Origin: Albula goreensis
Lineage: Eukaryota > Chordata > Actinopteri > Albuliformes > Albulidae
Length of the DNA stretch: 64,000 nt
NCBI GenBank assembly: GCA_022829145.1
Contig: CM040743.1
Location: 25,890,646 to 25,954,645 of the forward strand
Direction of reading: 5' to 3'
Shown: positions 1 to 13,500 of the stretch, piece by piece
Numbering within the stretch: position 1 is the first letter of the stretch
How the letters are laid out: each line of letters begins with the position of its first letter
Program-made: the position numbers and the translations under genes
Notes under the pieces: generated by a model
Seen by the model: the letters and a program-made list of their open reading frames with translations, nothing else
The model's database searches: none
Told to the model about the DNA's origin: nothing

Positions 1-138
1 GTTGTCCAGGCACCTGCAGGTGAACCTCAACCTCTGTCAACCTCCAGCAATATAGGTAGCATGTAATTGTTGATGCAGCGGAAATGTTTTATCAAGGAGA
101 GAAAACATTTTTGTTTTATCATAAAGCCTTAAACATAC
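1..138 (-). other. TATDN1 intron 10, partial
   Basis: Intronic sequence up to the left edge. I looked for the DAPWCG exon on the minus strand and did not find it here. Confidence 0.7.
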
Positions 139-2481
<2,343 letters not shown>

Positions 2482-3334
2482 GATTATTCTGCTAAGAAGT
2501 CCACATGCAAGTCTACTCATTCCCACAATCCCATGGTGTCCCGTAAACTCTGTACTAATGGCGCATTAAAAACACGAAGACGTATTGTATATGTAATTCA
2601 TCTGCATTGGCAGGCAACAAATATTTGGATAACTTGGATACATTCAGAGTGTACTGGGAAACAATCTGTACACAATCATATGAAAGGATGATTAGGATCT
2701 ACTACCTGGGACAGAGCATTTATAATTGCATGGTCTGCTATGGCATTAAACCTGTTTCTGTGAGTAATGATTTGATTTTATATAATGTGGAGGTTGCCGT
2801 TGGTTACTGACTCATCGTCAGTTTATGATGTTATAAAATAGGTGAACAAAGGAGCATGTTCAATGATTTAAAAAAAAAAAGTAGTACTATTAACACCCAA
2901 TAAACAAGTAAGTGTACAAATATTGTATATGATTTAATATTCATATGGTCCTGGAGAGTGAGGGTTCTGATATCTGGCAGGACATGTGCTGATAAGTTAC
3001 ATTACAACATGTCCGTGCCTGGATACCAAAACCGACACAAATACCATTTTAAATGCACTTTGCACGCATCAACTACGAAAGGCTGAGAATATTATAATCT
3101 TCTATTTTTATTATACTATTTTTTTCTAGCACTATTTTCCACCTTGCTGAAATCATAATAATGGTGTGCCTGATACAGAATAATTATTATTGATTTCTTA
3201 TACAAGGGAAAAGCTGAAAAAGGTTACATGCATGACACTTGATTATAGTTTGCATTCAATTTTTATATTTGTAATCTAAAGTTATGGCTTTGATTTGCTC
3301 TTGCTTAATCAGGGATATTCCTATTACACTGCAG
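2482..3334. other. TATDN1 upstream region / NDUFB9 relic interval
   Basis: The TATDN1 5' flank. In other vertebrates this would be a bidirectional TATDN1/NDUFB9 promoter. Short plus-strand ORFs (for example 2607-2810) do not resemble known proteins. Around 2505-2590 there is a weak trace that could be a decayed NDUFB9 first exon. An A-run lies near 2870. Confidence 0.4.
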
Positions 3335-3450
3335 GTTGTACAGATGCAAGAGGAGCCACTTTCTAGTGGGGTCAAATCTGAAGCCCTCCCTCCAGCCCAA
3401 GAGGAGGGAGATGTCCCTCTCTGTTGTGGTGGTAAGTCACTCATCCAGGA
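3335..3450 (+). pseudogene. NDUFB9: NDUFB9-like last exon, degenerate
   Basis: After an acceptor-like CACTGCAG, the plus strand reads VVQMQEEPLSSGVKSEALPP followed by AQEEGDVP. This resembles the C-terminal segment of the mitochondrial complex I subunit NDUFB9 (a LYR-motif accessory subunit), whose family ends with LQEE, EALPPA, EGDLPPLWW and VTRP blocks. Here the frame breaks after GDVP: the LWW block is in another frame and is followed at once by TAA, then a VTHP-like remnant. Exons 2 and 3 are not recognisable upstream, so no functional gene is present. The location next to TATDN1 is the syntenic place for NDUFB9 in other vertebrates. A chance match is possible but unlikely given position and splice site. 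Confidence 0.6.
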
Positions 3451-6400
3451 GAGAGCCCTGTCACCTCGCAAAGACGGTTGGGATACATGAATAGCGTTTT
3501 CCATACTCACAGCTGTATATCCATGTCCCTGGTTGGCGATTATTTTCTTAGAGGATATGTCCTTGGTAATTACAATTGTTGAAGCAAAAATTAAAATCAC
3601 TGTGATTGGATAACTGATGTGTATGTAAAAGAAACATGCATTATTACTATAAATCCATTTTTTGTACTTACCAAGTGCAAGGGAATGGTTTTAATGGAAA
3701 TTATTACTATGATGTTTGTGACTGAGAAATAAAATTTCTATGATTTTGTTCCAAGCATACTTGTCAGAAGATTCAGAACTCTGTGAGTCCCACCAAAGTA
3801 TGGCCAGTATGTATGCATGACTGTTTTTATCAATTAGCTGAGTTAGCCAAGTATCTACATACACCAATGCAAGTTCTCAGGGATTGGATTAGAACACAGT
3901 GAAATGTTTCATGTGCTAATAGAACAATGTCTGGATGTCAGTCATAAGCTTAAAAAAAACTGAACTGCCATATCACATGATTTATCTGATTAAATAAAAA
4001 CAGAAGTTGGCACAAACTCCAGAAACCGATATGGCCATATCTGCCCACCAATACATTACATCAATGAAGTCCTCCATTTTCACACCCATTTAGAGATGTG
4101 TTCTTGAACCAGTAGATTACCATTCAGAGAACAGAGAGATCTGAACAGAAATAGCTTTTGCAACATTTCTTTAATATTGACTGAAGCAATAATCCACTGG
4201 GAAAACTGACATTACAGAAACAGATCAATATACAGCTTTTTGAGGACCGCACAGGGAAAGAGTTCAACTCTCAGTCCAAACAAGCAAGTAAACTCTTGGT
4301 AAAAGAACTAGTATATGTTAAGTGTGACTGTCTGCTTTTACAATATGCAAAAACACTTAAAACTATTAATATTGCCTTACACACTTAGATTTTCAGTTTT
4401 GGCAAATTTAAAAAAGGAAACCGCTATAGATATGGTTTGTAGTTATATCTAAACATTAACAGCTGTACTTAGGAAAATGGTTTAATTACAACTAAAGTTT
4501 CTTTACACGAACAATATCAAAACGTCTGTAATTATTGAGACAGTAACTACTTACAGGTATTTAGCATCATATGCACACTGCATCAACTACCTTGAATTTT
4601 CACAATTTTAGAAGCAAGTCTTGCATGAGAAATTGACAGGCTTCAGTAACTGTAATGTATACTGACCATTTCTCAGACCAGGGGCTGGAGGAATACCTAA
4701 CTGGGTAGAACCTTGCTCTGATTAAAAATCAACACTGATGTATAAAAACCTAACGTGTAGTTGCTGGCTTTTATGGATGACATGCAAGCAATGACCAAAA
4801 CCTGAGTCCCTGACTAAATAAACTTTTTTAGGAAACTCATTGTGACACAAGAGTTAATGGCATGAGGGTAGCTTGAGTATTTTATGGTAAATTGTGAATT
4901 CCTGCAATTGACTTTATGCTTGTGTTCCCACATTTCTCCTTCTAATTTTTTAATGAACTGTGCTAACAGCACACAGCCCATTCACACTATTTTACAGTCT
5001 GGAACATAAGTAAACATTCACTTGCGCCGTTAAGTTTCATTATCTGTGCTTCGATTCAAAATCTGCATGAACAGTGTAGTAATACTTGGGGAAGTAAGAG
5101 AAAAGCATTTGCAGAGGTCCTGCAGATGGTCTGAAAAACTGCGGCTCTGCCGACGCGACGGAACAAAAACAACACTGCTGAATTCATGTTAAATCGTCAT
5201 GAAAGAACGCTGAGTTCAATGAGCAAAACACTGTTATAGCGCACAGTGCATTCCTGAATCGTAGGCATGCTCCAAGTGGCTCTGGCTGTAGAGCTGATTG
5301 GTTCAGAGTCATAGCAATGCATGCATCAGGACGTCCCATCCTGGCTCGTCTCAAGCCACTCATTAGGCTCCTGAGTAGCCATGGCAGTCAGGCTTCACAG
5401 TAGAGAGCGTACACATAGTTAACAGTCATGCGTGTATGTCTGTGTAGTACTAATTGGGCTCAGGCAGCTCAAAGAGGCTCTTTTTTTCTACACACCTGGA
5501 TCAGTATGCCATACATCGTCTGAGAATTAATGTTATATTACCTTAAAAATGATCACAAAGTTTCACTGCAACTGACTGAAAAAATGGCCACCACAGTCTT
5601 CAAGCAAGAAACAGCTCACCCCCATATATAAGACAGACCCCCTTCCTGGGTCTTACTCAGTCTGCTAGGATAAAAAGCATCCACAGCTAATACTTAACGT
5701 GAAAGCAACAAGGCAGGAGTTTTGGGCGTGCTTTTCTGTACATTATAACGTAATACCTCAAAAGTCAAACTATATTAACTTATTTTACTAATCTCTGCAC
5801 ATGCATGAAAAACTGATATGTCTGTGAAGAGTACAAAATAGAAAGCTGTAAAGAGAATAAATTAAGCCCCTGGATTTTCAGTCCCATTCATTATTTACAG
5901 TTGTATAGACGGCTCCGTATCAGTGCTTCGATCGAAACCAAATTTTGGTTACGGTTGAATTTTAAAGAACTACTGTGATTGCTTTTGAATATACTTGTCT
6001 ACAGATAAATTGCTTTTTCATAAGTTAGATATACACTTCACTAGAAGGAACAGATACATTGTGTTTTTCCAGCAAGAGGGGTTGAAGATCAACTTTAAAA
6101 TACTGCTGCAGCAGGTATTCTATTCCATTGTTTATGGAACTACAAAGTAAAATCTATAAAATAAGCACAGTCTTTCAAGATAATAACATGCCATATTCCA
6201 AACATGGCATTATTCTCTTTTAATCATTAATTTACATTTATTTTTCTTTCTATCCCATATAGGGGACTGGTTTTTAGACTCAGATTCATTATATAATCTA
6301 CATTTAATACAGCATATTTAAATGGTATGGAGCAACTGCTGTCTGTCCCATTTCATTTAAATGTAAAATTAAATGTGTAACTGAATAATATTGCTTACCA

Positions 6401-6949
6401 TGAATTGATTGAGCTCTCAGCTCTTGGAAATGAGTACCCTTCTAATGCTGAGCACTAATGCTACTGAGCTTGCCGGTCGAGTACATTTATAAAAAGTAAA
6501 ATGATTATCAACTGATCAGTTCATACACAAATAAGTTTGTTGCAGTCTCAGAATTTGCAATAAAACCCCTACGAAAATAAAGGTTTGCAGGAAGTTCCAT
6601 CTTGTGAATTAAACTCATCATCTTCAACAGCTTCAGAGTGTTTGGCACCTCTGCATTTGGAGGAGGAAGAGAGGAGCAACAAAAACAATGTCAACCAAAG
6701 TGTAAAGTTAAAGTATATACACAGATAAAAACAAAACAATAAAAAAAGCATGTTGAAATTTTAATCTGATGACCAGTCACTCCTCTCCCATTTCATTTAT
6801 GCACGACACTGCATCTTTGCAAACCAAAAAGAAGTACCAAAAAAGAAGCCGTTTGCCATTCTTTTTCTTCTGCAGCTCATGTACGGGAATGGAACAGGCC
6901 CTGGTGGCTCGGTATGAACGGTGTCAGGTATAATAGCGTGAAGCAGCTT
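3451..6949. other. Gene-free interval including probable MTSS1 3' UTR
   Basis: No exon-like ORF on either strand. The right part should be the MTSS1 3' UTR, since the stop codon is at 6950-6952. A minus-strand AATAAA candidate lies at 6237-6242 (TTTATT on plus), but I cannot establish the true cleavage site. Confidence 0.5.
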
Positions 6950-7593
6950 TCAAGCAATGCGAGGTGCAGATCGGTCGTTGGTCAGGGTCTTCTTGAGCTT
7001 GACCCCTCTGCGGATGGTCAGTAGCATGTCCTCTCCCTGAGGCTCCAGAGAGTCCTGGTCTTCCAGCGGGGGCTCACCGTCGCCATCTGCGCCCTCAGCA
7101 CCCTCAGAGCCCTCGGGCTGGGGCGGGGGCAGGGGTGGGTTGGTAGTGGCCTGGCCAGTCCAGGTCGCCGCTGGCAATGCTTGGCCCCCCTCCTCCCCGG
7201 ACATGAGGCGTTCTGGGCTGGGTGGCTCCTCCCCTTCCTCAACTCCACCCACAAGGCTGGTGGGGAAGCCACCGGGCAGTTCAGGCACAGTGGGCGTCTT
7301 CACTGGAATGACGGGAGTCCGGATAGGGATGGGCCCACCCCCACCTCCTGCGGCCCGGCGCATGGCGGCCGGCTTGGTGGAGGGTGTGCGGCGGATAGTG
7401 GCCACGCCTGGAGTGACAATGACGGACCCTGCAGTGGACGGAATCCCTGCCGTCGAGGCCGGCCGCTTAGCTTGGAACATCTTGCGATATGACTGGCTAA
7501 TGTCGCTGTTGCGCGGGATGGTGGATGATTTATCAAAGTCCTGCTGGTCCACTTCAGGGTCCCCACCCACTGAGAAATAGTCATAGTCAGACA
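6950..7593 (-). CDS. MTSS1: MTSS1 terminal coding exon (Pro-rich region and WH2 motif)
   Basis: About 213 codons from SDYDYFSVGGDPEVDQQDFD to the stop TGA at 6952-6950. It includes SSTIPRNSDISQSYRKMFQA, a proline-rich stretch (PIPIRTPVIPVKTPTVPELP), an acidic Glu/Asp/Gly segment, then the WH2 motif GEDMLLTIRRGVKLKKT and the C-terminal NDRSAPRIA. GC content is much higher than in the surrounding introns. Confidence 0.97.
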
Positions 7594-10500
7594 CTGCAAC
7601 AAAAAAAAGAAATGGCCAACTCATTTCATAGTTCTCATTCCACATTCTCACATCATCATTTCATATCAGAATTAGTTGTAGAGTCACATCTTCAGCACCA
7701 GGCACACTGACATCTGACACAAATAACTTTGTGAAACTGCAAACAGCGGACTGAAAAAGAGGTGACCCAGCAACGCTGTGGCCCTCCAAATGTGCCACAT
7801 TTTGTTAAAAAAAAAAACATTTGTCACATCAAAGTCTAAAACACTGTTTTCGTCACATATAGGCGCTGTAACTGAGGGCAGCATCATTGATAGAGAGATT
7901 CACAGCAGATAAACCCCTCCCTTGCCCCATTTCGCCCATGTGCAGTACTTTGGGAAGGTATGGTGTCCTCGGAGCAGCAGGGGGTGGTGGTCTGGGTGCT
8001 GTAGCCGCTGGAGCACTGCAGGGAGTCCCGGCTGGAGCGCTGGGTGTCTAGCTGCAGCCCGCGGGCCAGAGCCAGGGCCAGCTCCTCATGGGCCTCCACC
8101 TCCTCCACCTGTGAGCACAAAGGCACACAACAGCATGTCTTCATGTGGCATGCATTCTCCACCATATGACCCCTGCAGATCTCTGAACATTTTATAGCAA
8201 GCTTCTTCTGTTATTCTAAGTCTACATTTTGTAACTTTCCCTTAATGTTATGACTAGTGAATTATGGTCCATCTTGCATTACTGACCCTACTATACAAAA
8301 TTTTTTGTAAGTGAATGGATGTTTCTGTTTGTTTTTTTTTTTTTGCGGACCTTGGGTGTGGTTGTGATAGTCATGCTCCTGGCCCTCTGAGTGTCCTCTC
8401 CAGTGGGTGTGGTCCCCTCACTTTGGGGGGCACTGCTGTTGGGGTCCACTGCCTCACGCTTCTCTTTGTTTCTCCTCAAGGTGTTCACCATGGGCTGGTC
8501 ATAGGGCCCTGGTTTGGCCCAATCCTGCAGAACAATAACTTCATGAGTCCATACATTCTGAGAAAGAGCAATATTTTGTCCTGTAGCTTTTTTTTTTTTT
8601 TTTTAGCTTTTAATACAAACCTCCAGCACACAAATTTATCAGACCATCAGTATTGACTATCAAAATGGGTAAAAAAAAAAGTTCTGATAAAACCGTAAAA
8701 CATTCTTCTATTTACAAAGGATGTCTGGAGTCAGCATGGCTTTTGAAGATCCGTGGTTGAAACTGAGCTGGGTGTCATATGATGGAGTCCAGCAGCTATA
8801 AAAATGAGACTGAATCAAAATGGAGAAAAATGAGGAGAACTGTGTGAGGAGGAATGAACAAACCTTCCATGTGGGGACTTTGGAGGAAGGTATCATGCCT
8901 GGCCCCAGGGTGCAATAGAGTGGATAATCAGCAAGCATTGTGGAGCCCGACCGGGACCACACCCGTGAGGGGGAGGAGGATGAGCAGGAGGAGGAAGGGG
9001 AGGGGTAGTAGGGAAAAGGCTCTGGGGAGCCCATTCCTGCCAGGTAAGGTGGATCAGTGGGTCCGTAGTGATCGAAACCATTTGTCAACTAAAACGCGTG
9101 TAGAGGACAGACACAAAACAAACATAAAGGTGGATCAAACAAAAAAGGAAAATGAAATGCATTAAAAAATAAGAAAATGGTTGGATTGCAACTTAAAAAC
9201 ACCACAGTCAACTATGGAGAAAAATATACCCAAAGTAAACCAAAAATAATGAGATCATGTTTATATTGATGAAACTTTTAGGGGACAGAATGCATGTAGT
9301 GGATGCATCCTTGTTAAAGCACACGGCATGTGATGGAAGGGGCACATCTGGAGGGGGAGGGGGGGTCAAAGTGACCGTTCACCTTGTCCACAGAGCCTCC
9401 AGCCATGGTGGTGCCAGAGCCCACAGAGGTGGGGGAGGTGGGGGAGCTGCATTCGCTGACAGTCTGGCAGGTCTCAGAGGCGTCTGAGGAGGCAGAGCTG
9501 GAGGAGGTCTGCAGTGCAGGCGCACAGTCACAGGAAGCACACAGAGAGCACGGTCACGGATAAACACGTGCGTGTTCACACACCCACCCATACAAGCATA
9601 CACGCGCAGCGACAGCAGACGAAAAGATGTGGAGTGAGCAGAGAGAGGTGCAGTGTGCAGCAGAGTGTTACGGAAGAGGTTGTTCAGAGGTTAGAGACAT
9701 TAGGAAGCACACACAACGCATAGAGCACACAGCACGAAGGAAAGTATAATGCAGAGTGCCAAGAGAGGAAGAAAAAGCAGAAGTGGCAAGTTATGGATAC
9801 AGCGAAACATTACAAATAAAACTAAAATCTCCCAGCATTTAGCTGGGTTTAGTTATTGGCAGGATATGCAGGAATTGCATACAAAAATGCTGTGCACCTT
9901 ATAGAGAAGCTTGCAGTTAGAGTGTTAATAGGCACCTGAGAGATGGGTGTTTCCAACGTGCTCAGAAAAGAGAATCAGCTTAAAGCCATTAAATAAAAAG
10001 CATTAGAGGGAGAGCTGAGAAGCCAAAGGAGAGAGTTCCCAGCCACTGCACCATCAGTGACATCAGTGTAGGACAGTGAAGCAGTGCTGCTCTCGGAACC
10101 TCTGAGACCACGCTAGAATGCTGGCACAGCAGGAGTTCTACTCACTGGTTACAGGGACAACTAAATTACACGCTGAAGGGGCTAAAGTAGTAAAAAAGGG
10201 AGACACTGAAATTGAAGCCAACATATTTCATAACAAGGGAGGGCTTATAATTCTCCCTAATGCTTTGTCTGTTAATGTTTGTGTGTACCATTCCTGGTGG
10301 CACAGTTTAACTAAAATATGCCAGAGATGACCTGCTGAATTTTCAGCTACACACTCCATGTGATTTGATGCCCGCCTTAATTCATCCAACGCAGTTTTTA
10401 AACACTTAAGTTGGTGGAGCAGCAGCAGTCTATGCTAGATCCAGGAGGCGACATGCCTGGAAAGCTGGTTAGACTGCGTAGGTGGGGATTCCGTACTCCA

Positions 10501-13500
10501 CTCCCAGCTCTACACCTCGCTAACCTCCACTCCCTGAACAAGATGGACGAGCTTCTACTCCTCTGCAGAACCAACAAGGACTTCTCACGCTTTCATTTCT
10601 TGCACTTTAATGCTTCTGTACTTAACTGTGAATGTTTGCACTCTGTGAATAAATTTCCTTGTATGTACAAGCATACTTGGCCAATAAATTTCTGTTTCTG
10701 ATTTTGAAAATAGTTCAGAAAATATGGGGTATGATTGGGCTTGTGGGGGATGTATAGCCCTACATTAAAATAACTCTAATGCAGGCATCGCACTTAAGTA
10801 TTATCAGATAATATCTCAAATTACCTAAAAGTCCCCATCGTGTTAACTCAATTTCCCTCCTATAAGTAAAACTTCAACAGATGTGCAAATAAACACATGA
10901 TGACATGAAGTCAAATTCAGTTCTCTGAAGTATGAGGACGCTCCTTCTGCTCCTGACTACACTTATCGCATTCTCCTTTTTTTAAAGCAAATGTGACTGT
11001 GAGGCCTCAAATACTACATAACTGTAAATTCCACATTTCTGTACCTGTAAATTCGAATGATGAATATGGAGTGCCCTGTGTTACCCAGCTCCTTACCTGC
11101 GGGACGGTCTCGGGGGGCATGGGCGAGGGCGACTTGGATTGGAAGGCGTCCTGCGAGATGAAGCCTGAGTCATGGGAGGAGACGCTGGAGAGGCGGGCGG
11201 GGGCCTGCTGGGGCAGGGTGGAGCTGCGGTAGCGATAGTGTGAGGAGGGAGAGTGAGTGTGCGACCCGCTGGACCGGGAGTCGCTACTGTTTACGCTGTT
11301 CAGACTGCTGTTAGAGACAAAGGGGCGGGGCAAGGTGGGGCAGGGCAGGGAGGGGCGGGGCGGGGATGCAGGCAGGGGAGGGGCAGGAAGGGGGTGAGAG
11401 GAGGAACAATTACCACTCCACACTCCAGTGCAGCAGGCAGGGTGGACAGTCCAAAACAAAAACACCATGCAGAAAATAAAAATAACAAAGTAATAAAAGA
11501 GCACCATGAACTTTGCCCTGCTCCTATATACCATATAATACGGTTAAAGAGATTCATTGCACAATAATTTCTACACAATCAAACTTGCATAAATCATGTA
11601 AGATAATGTTAAAGGTCATGAGGACCAGTGTTCTGGCCTCTTCCAGCAAGACTACTGCCTGAGGTAATGGAGCATAAATCAAGTTATGAATGAATTCATT
11701 GTTAAAGGAAACAGATTATGTGTTGCATTGTTCCATGGCAACCTAAATTTGTGTCACAGACGAACATTCTCAATGGATTTGACTCACAGCTAGTAGAAGG
11801 ACTACAGTTTTCCAGACTTTGAACAAATGTTGAAATAGAACTGGAACATCATGAAACATCTGATATAATTTTTTTAGCATTTATAAACTCCATGAAGAGA
11901 GAGTTGAGAGTTAAGAGAACTAAAATGTATTACTTTAAGTAGACATCATTAAGTACAATTTTTCAGGGAACCACCATATGAGGTGAACTAGCCTCACAAA
12001 CAAATTGTGCCACTTCCGTCTCTCTCATTTTTACTTGATGGCCTTTCTACTAGATACTGCAACCCAATTCCTCCATACTGTGTCAAATGCGGATCTAGTA
12101 GAGATAGAGTTTATGATGTCTATAATTAGTTCCTCTGATCCATGATCCAGCTATGTGACAGTAACATAACAGACAGTTTGACTACATAAAGGGGACATTT
12201 CACCAATAAAGGGAATGCAAAAACAAAATATGTTTCATGCTCAGTACAGCTCCAAGCAAAGTATGCACTATTCACACAGTAGAATGTGCTCTTATTATGT
12301 GGTTCTTCTACAGTAATACGCATTGTTACAGATGTTCCAGTCTCTTTGGTTCAAAAATGAAATGTAATACACACAAAAAAACGCAGCAGTTAAGAAAACA
12401 ATGAGACAGAAACATGTGTAAAGAGGATTTAAAAAGCTGTGCATAGCCACTGTCATGATCAACATCTAAATGACTATTTCTTGTGAAACATACCTCCCTA
12501 TTTTATTCAATCTTTAATATCAAATGTTAAACAGATCCTCTTACAGATGTATTGCATTTCAAAAATATGAAACAGTGATCCAACAGCAAATCAAAGAAAT
12601 AAACAAGTCACTCCTCAACTGCTACACTGACTTGTGGATAATTGAGATTAATTACCACTTATGTATAAGTGGTAATTAAATACCACTTATGTATAAGTGG
12701 TAATTAAAACCACTTTTTGGGACTGAATTTGTCTGGAATTCCCCATCTGACATGTGACACATCTTAGTCCAAGTCTGGCTAAACTCTTCACCTATGAGTC
12801 ACATGTCAGCTGTCAGACTGTATACACAACTGCTGCAATCTAATCAGTTCATAATGGGTAAACTGAGTTTGCTGACTTGGAATGCTAATATTCAAGTTTT
12901 TAATAGATACCTAGGCCCAGTTGTTGAATGTGGGTACTACTTTTCACAAGGTTTAAGTAATCTTACAACATCACACAATTGAAAATCAACATCACAACGT
13001 TGGAGTTACCACAAGAAATACATAATAACTGATCACCACATTTCTAAAGACCAACTTGACTCACAGAGGTATTTTGCCATACATTATATCATGTAGTTTT
13101 GTTGTGCAGTGTTGTACAAGAATCCAGCTTCAAACGATGATCTGCCAGTGAAAGTAATTGGACCATAACAGTCAATTTTCTGACTTCATCCCAAAATGAT
13201 TTCCTATTTGCCATAACATATGTTTTTGTCAGGTTTCATTGTATGAGTAGTTTGTCAGGTCAAGAAGTAAAGATGGAGTGGGCCCTTACAAATAATAATA
13301 AAAATTGCTAAAGGACCATGACACTAAATCAGTCTCTGAATTAATATCAATTAAATGAAACTGAATTTGGCCCAACAGTTGTTTGCATACATACAGTGGA
13401 ATTCATTTTAGGTATCAAAAGGAAAGTGTACAATGGCCAATGCACAACTGCAGTATCATCTTCCTACCACCAGGTGGCAGACAAAGCTAAGCTGGCACTA

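Noticed and set aside
2665..2720. TQSYER stretch resembling the SYERYD block of NDUFB9 exon 3
   Set aside because: Four-residue match only, following codons do not fit, and it would be out of order with other candidate exons.
3020..3075. HKYHFKCTLHA-like stretch that could be NDUFB9 exon 2 (RDKYRYFACL)
   Set aside because: Only a few matching residues, no good splice sites. I could not separate it from chance.
7140..7580. Long plus-strand frame opposite the MTSS1 terminal exon
   Set aside because: A GC-rich shadow of the real minus-strand exon, with no family similarity of its own.
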